The position numbers were made by a program, and so were the translations under genes. From JAFGJQ01 sp964586145 (GTDB lineage: Bacteria > Planctomycetota > Phycisphaerae > UBA1845), in the NCBI GenBank assembly GCA_964586145.1, contig CAZPHH010000027.1, forward strand, positions 1-52,995: a DNA stretch of 52,995 nt, given 5' to 3'. The notes beneath the pieces were generated by a model. The model was not told the origin of the DNA. It did not search any database and was given only the letters and a program-made list of their open reading frames with translations. This document shows, in pieces, positions 15,577-24,646 of this stretch (position 1 is the stretch's first letter; every line of letters begins with the position of its first letter).

Positions 15577-16203
15577 CTACTTCTTCTTCTTGTCCTTGTC
15601 CGACTTGTCGACCTTGAGAATTTCGTCGACCACGCCGTATTCCAGGGCCTGCTCCGCCGTCATGTACCGATCGCGTTCGGTTTCTTCCTCGATCTTTTCC
15701 GGGGACTGGCCGGTGTGCAGGGCGATGATCTGGTTCAGCCGCTTTTTGTCCTTGAGGATCTCCTCGGCCTGGATGCGGATGTCCTCCGCCTGTCCCGTGA
15801 TGCCGCCGCTGGGCTGATGGAGCATGACCTTGGCGTTGGGCAGAATGTACCGCTTGCCCTTGGTGCCGGCCATCAGCAGCAGGGCGGCCCCGCTGGCCGC
15901 CTGCCCGATGCAGTACGTGGCCACGTCGCAGCCCATGAACTGGATGGTGTCGTAGATGGCCAGCGTCTGGTCCACCACGCCGCCGGGCGAGTTGATGTAG
16001 AGGTTGACGTCCTGGTCCTTCTTGATGGACTGAAGGTACAGCAGGGCCATGATGGCCTCGCTCGCGACGTACTCGTTGATCACGCCGGAGAGAAAGAGAA
16101 TTCGGTTCTCCAGCAATCGCTCTCCGAGCGTCTCGCGATGGTCGCGATCGCGCCGCGAGAACTGCTGGATGATCGGAATATCGGGACGGATGATCTCGTG
16201 CAT
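15577..16203 (-). CDS. clpP: ATP-dependent Clp protease proteolytic subunit ClpP1
   Basis: 208 residues from ATG 16203 with AGAGGAAA upstream. Complete triad: Ser104 in GQAASGAA, His129 in MLHQPSGG and Asp178 in ERDRY. NSPGG (71-75) forms the oxyanion hole region. The usual Met after the nucleophile is replaced by Gly. The C-terminus is a lysine/aspartate-rich tail (DKSDKDKKKK). It forms the degradation chamber that works with ClpX or ClpA; neither ATPase gene is in this window. It lies 68 nt downstream of tig, the classic tig-clpP order. Confidence 0.96.
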   Translation of the reverse strand: MHEIIRPDIPIIQQFSRRDRDHRETLGERLLENRILFLSGVINEYVASEAIMALLYLQSIKKDQDVNLYINSPGGVVDQTLAIYDTIQFMGCDVATYCIGQAASGAALLLMAGTKGKRYILPNAKVMLHQPSGGITGQAEDIRIQAEEILKDKKRLNQIIALHTGQSPEKIEEETERDRYMTAEQALEYGVVDEILKVDKSDKDKKKK

Positions 16204-16271
16204 CGGGGTGTTTCCTCTGTCCTCGTTGGGCCGCCCGCCGCGTCGGGTCGCCGGACGTGGGGCTTGGGCCT

Positions 16272-17801
16272 CTACTTCTTCTTGCTCGACTTCCGGCCGC
16301 CTTTCCCGGGTTTGTCGGACGGCTGGTCCTCGGCCGATACCTCGGAAATGTTCGCCTGCTCGATCAGCAGGTCACGGATCTTGTCGTTGCGCAGGCTGAC
16401 GTGCAGGGTGTTCAGTCGGTCGGCCCGGGCGAGCTCGTCGCGCACCCGGTCAAACCGCATGTTCTGGCGGCGGGCAATCTCGTTGATGACGCCGTTGATC
16501 TCCTCCTCGGAGACGACGACATCGCGCTCCTCGCCGATCTTCTCGTAGATGAACGCGAGCTTCAGCTCGTCGGCCGTCTCCTCGGCGGCGCTGGTTCGCA
16601 TGGCATCCATTTCCTTGGCGATTTCGGCCTGCGAGACTCCCTGCTGCATCTTCTCGATCATGCGGCTGACCACCGCCCGCTCCGCGAGCCGAGACGAAAT
16701 GCCGGACGGAATGTCGAGCTTCGTTTGTTCCAGCAGATACCGGTCCACCTGCGCCCGCAGTCCGCGGTGGATGGTGTTGTCCAGGTACGCCTCCATCTGG
16801 TTCTGGAGCAGCCCTCGCAGTTCCTCCTCCGACTCACAGCCGACGCTCTGAACAAACGCCTCGTCCAGCTCGGGAACCACCAGCCGTTTTACGTCGTGAA
16901 TGACGATTTCGGCCCGGGCCTCCCGGTTCCGCAGTTCCGGTTCGGCGTATTCCTCGGGGATTTTCGTATCCAAGGTGACCGTGTCGCCCGCCTTCTTGCC
17001 GACGGCGCCCCGGCCCAACCCCGTGAGCGGAATGCTGTCGTACACCATGTCGCGGGCGGAAAGCTGCGCGTTGTCCTCCGCCTTGACCGTCTGGTCGCCC
17101 GCCGTGACCTTCAGGTCCACGACCAGCAGGTCGTCCTCCTGGATCGCCTGGCCCGCCTCGACCGGGGCGTAGTGCCCGCGGATCATAAGCAGCCGCCGGA
17201 GTTCCTTGTCCACATCCTCATCGGTGATCCGGACGTCCGGCCGTTTCAGCGCAATGCCTTCCAGCGGCGGCAGCTCGAACTCCGGTTGCACGTCCACTTC
17301 GCAACGGTACACCAGCGGCCCGTCGCCGGGCAGACGGATGTGCTCCAGCGCCTCCTGGGGCGGCAAAAGTCGCTCCGCCGGTTCGCCCGGATGCCCTTTG
17401 GCCGGCGGCACCGTGACCAGCAGCATCGGGTCGCCTACCGTCTTGATGTTGTCCCGCTCCGTGACCGCCACGTACGAGCTGAGCACCATTCGCGACGACA
17501 GCTCCGTTCCGATCTCCCGGCCGAACCGCTTCTCGACCAGCCGCAACGGGGCCCGGCCCCGACGAAAACCCGGAACCGTCTGCTCCCGCCGGACCTCGTC
17601 CAACTGGTCTTTCATCCGGTCGTCGATGACCGAGCGGGGCACCGTAATCGTCAGACGCCGGCGCAGCGTTCCGATCTCCTCGGACACCACCTCGACGGCC
17701 TGCTTCAACTCCTCCAGGGCGCGATCCTCGTCTGACAGCTCCTGGTCCTCGGTCTCGAGTTGCTCGTCCTGCGTATCGACCGTTACGTCCTCATCGGCCA
17801 T
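16272..17801 (-). CDS. tig: trigger factor, ribosome-associated chaperone
   Basis: 509 residues from ATG 17801 (MADEDVTVDTQ) with AGGAG upstream; the longer frame is rejected. An acidic N-terminal extension of about 35-45 residues precedes the ribosome-binding domain, whose signature GFRRGRAP is at 78-85 (usually near 43-50). A FKBP-type peptidyl-prolyl isomerase domain follows, and then a long helical C-terminal substrate cradle with a lysine-rich end (GGRKSSKKK). It protects nascent chains at the ribosome exit tunnel. First gene of the tig-clpP1-clpP2 operon. The protein is longer than the usual 430 residues because of the acidic extension and the tail. Confidence 0.95.
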   Translation of the reverse strand: MADEDVTVDTQDEQLETEDQELSDEDRALEELKQAVEVVSEEIGTLRRRLTITVPRSVIDDRMKDQLDEVRREQTVPGFRRGRAPLRLVEKRFGREIGTELSSRMVLSSYVAVTERDNIKTVGDPMLLVTVPPAKGHPGEPAERLLPPQEALEHIRLPGDGPLVYRCEVDVQPEFELPPLEGIALKRPDVRITDEDVDKELRRLLMIRGHYAPVEAGQAIQEDDLLVVDLKVTAGDQTVKAEDNAQLSARDMVYDSIPLTGLGRGAVGKKAGDTVTLDTKIPEEYAEPELRNREARAEIVIHDVKRLVVPELDEAFVQSVGCESEEELRGLLQNQMEAYLDNTIHRGLRAQVDRYLLEQTKLDIPSGISSRLAERAVVSRMIEKMQQGVSQAEIAKEMDAMRTSAAEETADELKLAFIYEKIGEERDVVVSEEEINGVINEIARRQNMRFDRVRDELARADRLNTLHVSLRNDKIRDLLIEQANISEVSAEDQPSDKPGKGGRKSSKKK

Positions 17802-18150
17802 GAATGTACTCCTCACACGGGCAGGACAGGCCGTCCGCCACCACCGGCCGGGCTCCGCCTGCAACGCCAAGGGGCGTAGGCTACCCGAGCCGGTCCCGTG
17901 TCGCAACGGGTGGGGCGCAAGTCCCTTACACGCCGAAGGCTGGGGGTCCCGCCCGACCCGAATCGCACACCGTAACGGCAAGCAGCGGTACGTCCAGGCC
18001 GGCCCCCCGGTCCCTCCGTTTATCGGTTATCCGCACGCGACTTCACGACACTGGACGGCAAAACGCGAACGCGCATCGGTCCGTCGTCCGCGCGGCGGAC
18101 CGGCCCCGCATGCGCACCATTCGTCCAAGTATTACTTTATGCCTCTCTCG
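17802..18150. other. 349-nt intergenic region before tig
   Basis: No gene is seen. A hairpin with arms GGTCCG (18078-18083) and CGGACC (18096-18101) could end the AsmA transcript. On the minus strand a weak -35/-10 pair (TTGCGA, 17 nt, TAGCCT) lies upstream of tig and may be its promoter. Confidence 0.4.
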
Positions 18151-21100
18151 TCACGGACGGGGCTTGACGGGGCGGTCCGGCTGCACAGCACGGGGGGGCT
18201 TCGGTTGAATGAGAGTTTCGAGGCCCTGGCTGACGCCGCGGAAGGGAACGGCCTCAACCGTCGGCTGCCCCAGCGGACCGTGCACCCGTACCTCCATCAG
18301 TTCGCGCGACGTGCCTTCGAGCAGTTCGCTGAGCACCGGCACGCGGCCCCAGGCCTGCGGGCCCGTGCTGATCAGCGTCAGGTCGAGCGTTTTATCCGGC
18401 GTGGCGAGGGATCCGGCGCCCATCATCGCCAGCGAGTTGCCCTGAAGGAGGAAGTCCTTAATCTGCATGCGCGGGCCCTGCAGAAAGAACTCGGCCGAGA
18501 GGTCGTGGAACGCGCTGTCGTCGAAATCGCGAAGCCCCAAAACCTGGGCAACGGCGCGCGGCAGGGGCATCCGGAAGAACCGCCCATTCTGCACGTGCAG
18601 CCGGCCGCCCCCGCGCCGGGTCTCCGATTCGCCCAGGGTGCCGGAAAGGTACAGGCGGGCGTTCAGAATGCCCGCGGTCTCCAGTGCCGGAGCGTCCGGC
18701 GGGCGTCCGGCGGCCAGGAAGTCCGGCAGACTGACATCCACCAGCAGTGCGGTGGCGTTGTACGTGGTGCCGGAGTCCTCGCGAAACGTCTCCACCGTGC
18801 CCGTGGCGTTGCCGCCGTACGAGCGACCGCGCAGATCAGGCAGGGACAGGCTGGCGGTGTCCGCGTCGTACAGAAACCGACCGGTCACATCGGTCAAAAT
18901 GCGGTCCTCAACGGCCACGGTCTGCAGTTCGAGATCACCGGCGAAATCCGGTGCGGCGTTGCCGGAGTGCCAGTCTGCCCGTCCGCGGAGCCGTCCGGCG
19001 GCGTGTGTGACGGCCGCGCCGACTTCCAGCCCGACGTCATGCAGGTCCAGGCTTCCGTCGAGGCCCCAGCGGGCGGGAAAGAGGTCGGTCCGGTCGTACC
19101 GAATGTCGGGAAGGTCGACGTCCACCGTGCCGGTCGGCTGAACGTCATTCCAGAGTTTTCGCAATCGCCAGGGGACCGCCTGGCGCAGATTCTCGTCCAG
19201 CGCCAGGCCGTCGGCGCGGAGGGACGCGGAGCCGGTCGTGCGGTCGCCGTCTCGGACGAATTCGCCCCGAAGCGACAGCACGGTGCCGTTGTGCCGGGCG
19301 GTCAGACCTTCGAGCGTGAGCCGGTTCCCGGTCGACACCACGCGGCCGGTGACGTCGGTGAACCAGAGGGGAAAAGCGGCGTGGCACACGTCGACGCCCG
19401 GCAGTTCCACGTCGGTACGCTGCCAGGAGGTCACCTGGTCATCCCTGGTGGAGCGTTCCAGGAGCGTGGACGTGTGAACGACGCCGCGGATGTCCAGGCT
19501 CTTGAGACCCTCGGCGACCTGCGCGGGGAGTTTCGCCTTGAGATCGTCGTCCAGAGCGAGATCGCGGCATCGAATCGTGAGGCTGGTTTGCGATGCGTCG
19601 TCACCGGATTCGTGCGTACCGGCGACGGACACCGTGGCGGAGCCGTGCCGGCCGGTCAGCTCCCGGATGCGGATCCGGTTCGGCTCCAGTTGGATGGTGC
19701 CGGCCAGGTTGGTCAGGGGGACCGGCACGTCCTGATAGTTCGCGGCGGCATCATGCACGATCGCTTCCAGATCGTAGTCGATGCGGCCCGCCTCCGGAGA
19801 GAAGCCGATGCGGCCGGAGAGGTTGAAGGCTCCGTGCGGGTTCAGCGATTCGACCAGGCTGCGGGCCTGAGGCGTCAGCGAGGCGAGCAGCGAGTCATCG
19901 AACGGAATCTCCCTCGCCTCCAGGGACAGGTGGAGGTCCTCGAGTTTGCCGCCAGGCATCTGAGCGAAGGCGTCGGCGCGGACGGTGCCCGTCCCTGCAC
20001 GGCCTTTCAGCGCGGTGACGCGGATGCCCTGGGGGAGCACATCCACCCGGCCCGTGACTTGCCGGATCGGATACGGAAACCCGGTGAAGCACACGTTGGC
20101 GTCGCGAAGGTCAGCGGCGATGGTGGTGGACCAGGGTTCGGTGTGTCCGGGAACGCCTTGCGGACGTTCCATTCGCACCGTGATGTCCGCGGCGCCTCCC
20201 AGGGCGAACCGGTCCCAGATCGCCTGGTAGCGGGGGTTCATGGCGTCGTGGAGGTCGGCGTCCAGGGGGACTCCCTCGCCCGTCATGTCGAGCTTCACCG
20301 CGGCGTGCCAGCGCGGCTCGCTGATCCACCCGTTGACGACAATCGGGGCGCCGCCGTGGTTTCCGCGCAAATCCCGCAGGAAGACCCCTTCCGGGGAGAA
20401 CTCGACCATGCCGGTGATCCCGCTGACGCGATACGGGAAGAATCGGTAGGCGGCGTCGCAATCGAGGGCGTCCAGCCGTCCGTACCGGACCTGGACAGGT
20501 TGATCCTCCCCCGGGCTTTTGAAAACGGAGAACTCGAGCGAGACCCGCCCGTGCGGGTCGAAGTCACGGTACAGATCGCGGATCTTCTGCCAGCGCTGGA
20601 CGAAGCGGGCCTCCGCGGGCGACTCGGCGGGACTCCTGCGGGGCAGCGTCAGGTCTGTGCCGGAAAACGCGATGTCGAAACCGACGTTCGCCAGCCCGCC
20701 CTGCTCGGCCGGACCGCTGAGCTCCAGGTCGATCCGGACCGGGCTGTCTCCCAGGGAACCCACGAACGAACCGGCCACGCGTCCGGTGAAGAAGTCGAGC
20801 GATCCCTCCACGTTCCGGAAGCGAAGGGATCGCTGGTCGACGGGCAGGGACCGTTCCTCGGCGTCGACGGGCACGGACATCGCCCCGTTACGTAGTTGGA
20901 TGGTTCCCATTCGCCCGCCCGGGGGCGTGCCGGCCGACAGATTGTAGTGCTGGGCCCGAACCTCTCCCTCGAGCCCGAGCAGATCGCAATACGCGACGGC
21001 GCCGGGGACATGCGGGGCCAGCGTGACCATGGCCGCCTCCAGGGCGATCCAGGGAATTCCCCCGCCTGCATCGACCAAGGCCAGCGTCTGCAGATCCACG

Positions 21101-21834
21101 AGAGTCACGCCGCTGGAAGGGTGCTTGCCGCCGCCGTTCCACGCGACGCGATACAGGGATGGTGACTCTCCGTCCGGTTCGCCCAGCAACTGCACGCGAA
21201 GGGTCTCGACGGATCGAATCTGGTTTTCCCGGCGACGAACGACCTGGAAGAACGCATCTTTGAGGCGTACGACGGGGAGTCGCATCGGCCCGCCGGGCTC
21301 CGCCTTGTCCGGCAGCACAAACAGCCCCTCAATGCTGAGGCGCCCCGATTCGACGGTCTGGGTGATCGTGCAGGCCGGTCGAACCGCCACGACCTCGTCC
21401 ACGCGCAGCCGTCCGAGCAGCATCTGGAGCGGATCATGCTTGAGCAGCAGGCGGTCGCAGTGGAAGACCAAGGGAGGGCGCTCCGGCTCCGGGGCGGCGG
21501 GGCTGCTGAGGGGTTCGCTGACCGACACCCCGATGAGCTGAATGCCGCGGAAGAACGAGAACTCGGCGGCGTCCACCTCCACCTGCCCGGAGACGAACTG
21601 GGCCAGGTAGTTCTGGGCCTGTGCCCGAATTCGCGGCGCGTGCGTCAGGTGGCGATAGCCCAGCGCGCCCGCGGCGAGGATGAGCAGGGCGAGCAGCGTT
21701 CCGCCTCGCCGAACCCGGCTGTAATGAAGGCTGAGCGAGGTGAGCGGCAGGCGGGCGGGGTTGGCCGGCGGAGCCAGCCGCGCGATGGTGCTGCCCCCCG
21801 CGTCCTCAGGCAGGTTGTGAAGCCGGCTGACCAT
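18151..21834 (-). CDS. AsmA/TamB-like envelope protein
   Basis: 1227 residues from ATG 21834, which overlaps the end of the glycosyltransferase gene by 29 nt. One membrane anchor at about residues 44-62 is followed by a very long periplasmic region rich in beta-strand repeats, and a C-terminal AsmA-like domain with FLLQGNSLAMMGAGSLATPDK. The alternating hydrophobic pattern and the acidic/basic strand periodicity fit the AsmA-family bridge proteins that shuttle lipids between membranes or affect outer-membrane assembly. Specific residues for this function are not defined in sequence. It is the last gene of the ispA-dxs-nadK-tilS operon region. Overlap with the upstream gene implies translational coupling. 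Confidence 0.8.
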   Translation of the reverse strand: MVSRLHNLPEDAGGSTIARLAPPANPARLPLTSLSLHYSRVRRGGTLLALLILAAGALGYRHLTHAPRIRAQAQNYLAQFVSGQVEVDAAEFSFFRGIQLIGVSVSEPLSSPAAPEPERPPLVFHCDRLLLKHDPLQMLLGRLRVDEVVAVRPACTITQTVESGRLSIEGLFVLPDKAEPGGPMRLPVVRLKDAFFQVVRRRENQIRSVETLRVQLLGEPDGESPSLYRVAWNGGGKHPSSGVTLVDLQTLALVDAGGGIPWIALEAAMVTLAPHVPGAVAYCDLLGLEGEVRAQHYNLSAGTPPGGRMGTIQLRNGAMSVPVDAEERSLPVDQRSLRFRNVEGSLDFFTGRVAGSFVGSLGDSPVRIDLELSGPAEQGGLANVGFDIAFSGTDLTLPRRSPAESPAEARFVQRWQKIRDLYRDFDPHGRVSLEFSVFKSPGEDQPVQVRYGRLDALDCDAAYRFFPYRVSGITGMVEFSPEGVFLRDLRGNHGGAPIVVNGWISEPRWHAAVKLDMTGEGVPLDADLHDAMNPRYQAIWDRFALGGAADITVRMERPQGVPGHTEPWSTTIAADLRDANVCFTGFPYPIRQVTGRVDVLPQGIRVTALKGRAGTGTVRADAFAQMPGGKLEDLHLSLEAREIPFDDSLLASLTPQARSLVESLNPHGAFNLSGRIGFSPEAGRIDYDLEAIVHDAAANYQDVPVPLTNLAGTIQLEPNRIRIRELTGRHGSATVSVAGTHESGDDASQTSLTIRCRDLALDDDLKAKLPAQVAEGLKSLDIRGVVHTSTLLERSTRDDQVTSWQRTDVELPGVDVCHAAFPLWFTDVTGRVVSTGNRLTLEGLTARHNGTVLSLRGEFVRDGDRTTGSASLRADGLALDENLRQAVPWRLRKLWNDVQPTGTVDVDLPDIRYDRTDLFPARWGLDGSLDLHDVGLEVGAAVTHAAGRLRGRADWHSGNAAPDFAGDLELQTVAVEDRILTDVTGRFLYDADTASLSLPDLRGRSYGGNATGTVETFREDSGTTYNATALLVDVSLPDFLAAGRPPDAPALETAGILNARLYLSGTLGESETRRGGGRLHVQNGRFFRMPLPRAVAQVLGLRDFDDSAFHDLSAEFFLQGPRMQIKDFLLQGNSLAMMGAGSLATPDKTLDLTLISTGPQAWGRVPVLSELLEGTSRELMEVRVHGPLGQPTVEAVPFRGVSQGLETLIQPKPPRAVQPDRPVKPRP

Positions 21835-23080
21835 CGTCTCTTCTGCCGAACAGACGGTTTGCCGCCCACAGCACTCCGAGGGCGGCCAGGATGGACAAAG
21901 CGGGAATCGCCCCCAGGCGGTACCGCACGCTGCCCACATAGAAGAAGTGGAGCACGCAGATCATCACCGTCGGGAGCAGGAGCCCCATCCATTCCGCCAC
22001 GTGCTTCCGGTACGCCCAGAGCCCCAGCCCCACAGCACTGTAGAACAGAAACGACCACACGGCAAACGTGAGTCGAACGACCGGGGCGCCCAGTTCATCC
22101 GCGTGCAGAAACGGGCTCCAGGTCCGAGCCAACTTCACCAGGCCCAGCCGAACGATCCGCCCCGGATCGTCCCGCATGGCCTGCCAGGCGGCGTCGGAGA
22201 AATGGCGATCCCAGGCGTGTTCGCTCAGGCCGCGGACGGCCGGGCTGTCCTTCACGTCACCCAGATCGCTTGCGCCGGTGGCGCCCGGGCGGACGCCGTC
22301 GTACAGGCTGATACCGGCCCGCGTGGTCAGCCAGCGCCAGTGGCCGGTGACCTGGAGGTTCCGGTATCCCCAGGGCGCCAGCGACAGCACGACGAACGCG
22401 ATCACGAAGGCCGGGCCCGCGGCCGCCTGCCAAGCGAAACGCCGTCGCCCCCAGATCCAGGCGCTCCAGAGCGGCACCAGGATCACCGTACTTGGGCGCG
22501 CGTAGACGGCGGCGGCGGCGAGGACCCCCACGGCCAGCCAGCGCCCGACGTGTCCGCGCTGCCCCAGGGGCCAGCCGATGAGCCACCACCACGCAAGCAG
22601 CGTGACAAAGAGGGTTTCCGTCAGCAGGAGGCCGGCCGAACCGACCAGCCCCGGATCGCAGGCGACAATCAGACCCGCCGTCAATCCCGCTCGCCAGGAC
22701 GCCAGTCGGGTCCCCAGCAGGGCGACGGCCACGGCCCCCAATGCGCCCACGATCCACTGTCCGACGCGGGCGATCACGACGCCGTGCCTGAGCCCTGCGA
22801 CCGGTGACAGCATCGCCGGGTAGAGCGGCATCCGATCGGCCCGATGGCCGAATTCGCCGATCAGCCCACGTCCTTCGTGAAGCGATTGGGCCAGCGCCCA
22901 GTACTGTTGTTCATCCGGGAAAGTGAGCGCGTTCGGCTCGGGCAGACGGGCCATGGTGAAGCAGCCCAGGCCCGCCCGGCAGCCCAGCGCCATAACGAAG
23001 ACCACAGCGCAGACCCGGATCGGACAGGCGCCGGCCGGCGCTGCCGGGGTCGTGCGGGTTGAGGAAGGGCTGTGCGGCAC
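21806..23080 (-). CDS. ArnT/PMT-like dolichyl-phosphate-type glycosyltransferase
   Basis: 424 residues from GTG 23080. About ten to twelve transmembrane helices; the first extracytoplasmic loop has PDEQQYWALAQSL, where the Asp-Glu pair matches the catalytic acidic residue of GT-C family transferases (PMT/ArnT). A central luminal loop (about 265-320) and basic C-terminus follow. These enzymes transfer a sugar from a polyprenyl-phosphate donor to lipid or protein in the periplasm. The Isp/Dxs genes upstream make the polyprenyl precursor, which fits. The start is 10 nt after the tilS stop. Acceptor unknown. Confidence 0.82.
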   Translation of the reverse strand: MPHSPSSTRTTPAAPAGACPIRVCAVVFVMALGCRAGLGCFTMARLPEPNALTFPDEQQYWALAQSLHEGRGLIGEFGHRADRMPLYPAMLSPVAGLRHGVVIARVGQWIVGALGAVAVALLGTRLASWRAGLTAGLIVACDPGLVGSAGLLLTETLFVTLLAWWWLIGWPLGQRGHVGRWLAVGVLAAAAVYARPSTVILVPLWSAWIWGRRRFAWQAAAGPAFVIAFVVLSLAPWGYRNLQVTGHWRWLTTRAGISLYDGVRPGATGASDLGDVKDSPAVRGLSEHAWDRHFSDAAWQAMRDDPGRIVRLGLVKLARTWSPFLHADELGAPVVRLTFAVWSFLFYSAVGLGLWAYRKHVAEWMGLLLPTVMICVLHFFYVGSVRYRLGAIPALSILAALGVLWAANRLFGRRDDGQPASQPA

Positions 23081-23090
23081 GCTTTGCGGG

Positions 23091-24572
23091 TCACCCGTCG
23101 GGACGGAGCGACCTCACGCGAACCTCCAGCACGCGCCGGGTGCCCGCGGTGAGCTTCACTCGATCGTCGATACGGTATCCGATGAGGTAGATCGGGCCAA
23201 GGTGATCGCAGAGCACCGTCGCGGAATCCCGCTCGGCGAGCGGGACCTTGGCGTCGATCAGGAAGTCGGACAGCTTACGCGTGCCCGGCGCCCCCAGGGG
23301 CCAGAACCGGTCGCCGGCCTGACGGTTGCGCACCGTCAGGGGCAGATGCACGGCGTCCAGATCGAGCCACTCCTGTGCTTCCGCGGGCTCGTCGGCCGCG
23401 GCACGGCGTCCCTGTCGCCATTGTTCCAGGGCTCGATCGCTTGGGTGTGTAATGCGGCATTCCAACTCGAGTCGCCGCATCGCCAGCGATGTGCGGCCCG
23501 GCACGTTGACCCGCACCTCCGGCGCGAGTTCTTCGCGGGGTTCGTCGGCCGGTCGGATAAAGATGAGCCGGTCGTAGACGCGCATGACCGTGACACCGTC
23601 GGGCAGGTGAAGCTCCTGCGTGCCGGTGCGATCCTGCAGCAGCCGCGTGACGGCGATCACCGTGGCGTGCGTGAATCGTCGCTCGCCCACGCCCAGGCCT
23701 CGAACGGCCCGCCGGATGAGTTCGGCCTGCACGATCTGCGGCTTGGCGGCCATGGCGGCGGCGTTCAGCACGACTTCCTGGTCGTTGCGGGAGATCAGCA
23801 ACGTCCCGAACATCGGGTCCACGGTTTCCCGGAGAAACTCGTCCACCCAGCGCGCCTGCTGGGCCAGGCGCAGCAGGGCGTCGTCCACCTGGGGGTTCAC
23901 CTGCTCGCGCACAAGGGGAAGCACGATGTTCCGAATGCGATTCCGCATGGGTTCCGTGGACTCGTTGGTCCGGTCGTGCCGGAAGGCCACGCCCAGGCCG
24001 TCAAGGAACACTCGCAGTTCCTCGCGGGTGAATCGCAGAGTCGGGCGGACGACCTCGATGGCGGACCGTTCCCGGATCGGCCGGCGCTGCGGGATGCCGG
24101 TCATGCCTCGCCACCCGGTGCCGCGGATGACGCGGTGGAGGACGGTCTCCGCGTTGTCATCGGCGGTGTGCCCGACGGCCACGAGTTTGGCCGATGCCGG
24201 CCCTGTGCAGACCCGTTCGTAGAAGGCGTAGCGACAACGCCGGGCGGTTTCCTCGATGGACTCGCCCGTGTCCCGGGCGGCGTCCGGCACGTCGACGCGC
24301 TCCACCGTGCAAGGGAGCTCCAGGTCCGCGGCAGTGGACTGGACGAACGCCGCGTCCGCGTCGGACTCGGCGCCGCGCAGCCCGTGGTTCAGATGGGCGA
24401 CATGCAGCGTCAGGGAGTACCCGGCGTGCCGGTTCAGCCCGACCAGGGCGTGCAGCAGGGCCGTGGAGTCGAGCCCGCCCGAGACGCCGACGACGACCGC
24501 AGACTGGCGATCGAACAGATCCTCCGCTTCGATCTGTTCCGCCAGGGCCCGGATGAGTCGGATGCCGCTCAT
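23091..24572 (-). CDS. tilS: tRNA(Ile)-lysidine synthase
   Basis: 493 residues from ATG 24572; GTG 24596 is an alternative. The PP-loop motif SGGLDST is at 31-37, followed by VAHLNHGLRGAESDAD, GHTADDNAETVLHR and the substrate motif MRNRIRN. A C-terminal TilS domain ends with FWPLGAPGTRKLSDFLIDAKVP. The enzyme converts C34 of tRNA(Ile2) to lysidine so that the AUA codon is read as isoleucine; ATP and lysine are substrates. It acts in the cytoplasm and is normally essential. It lies 74 nt after nadK. There is no clear Shine-Dalgarno sequence before the chosen ATG. Confidence 0.95.
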   Translation of the reverse strand: MSGIRLIRALAEQIEAEDLFDRQSAVVVGVSGGLDSTALLHALVGLNRHAGYSLTLHVAHLNHGLRGAESDADAAFVQSTAADLELPCTVERVDVPDAARDTGESIEETARRCRYAFYERVCTGPASAKLVAVGHTADDNAETVLHRVIRGTGWRGMTGIPQRRPIRERSAIEVVRPTLRFTREELRVFLDGLGVAFRHDRTNESTEPMRNRIRNIVLPLVREQVNPQVDDALLRLAQQARWVDEFLRETVDPMFGTLLISRNDQEVVLNAAAMAAKPQIVQAELIRRAVRGLGVGERRFTHATVIAVTRLLQDRTGTQELHLPDGVTVMRVYDRLIFIRPADEPREELAPEVRVNVPGRTSLAMRRLELECRITHPSDRALEQWRQGRRAAADEPAEAQEWLDLDAVHLPLTVRNRQAGDRFWPLGAPGTRKLSDFLIDAKVPLAERDSATVLCDHLGPIYLIGYRIDDRVKLTAGTRRVLEVRVRSLRPDG

Positions 24573-24646
24573 GGGGAAATGCCCGTTCGGTTTCACGAAG
24601 GGCGCCCTCTGGCGCCGACCGGAGACACGAGGCCCTCCGGTCTCCC

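Noticed and set aside
17206..20895. Long open frame of 1229 codons on the plus strand opposite the AsmA gene
   Set aside because: It lies on the opposite strand of a well-supported gene, its translation is rich in Arg, Ala and Gly without domain patterns, and high GC content makes long antisense frames common.
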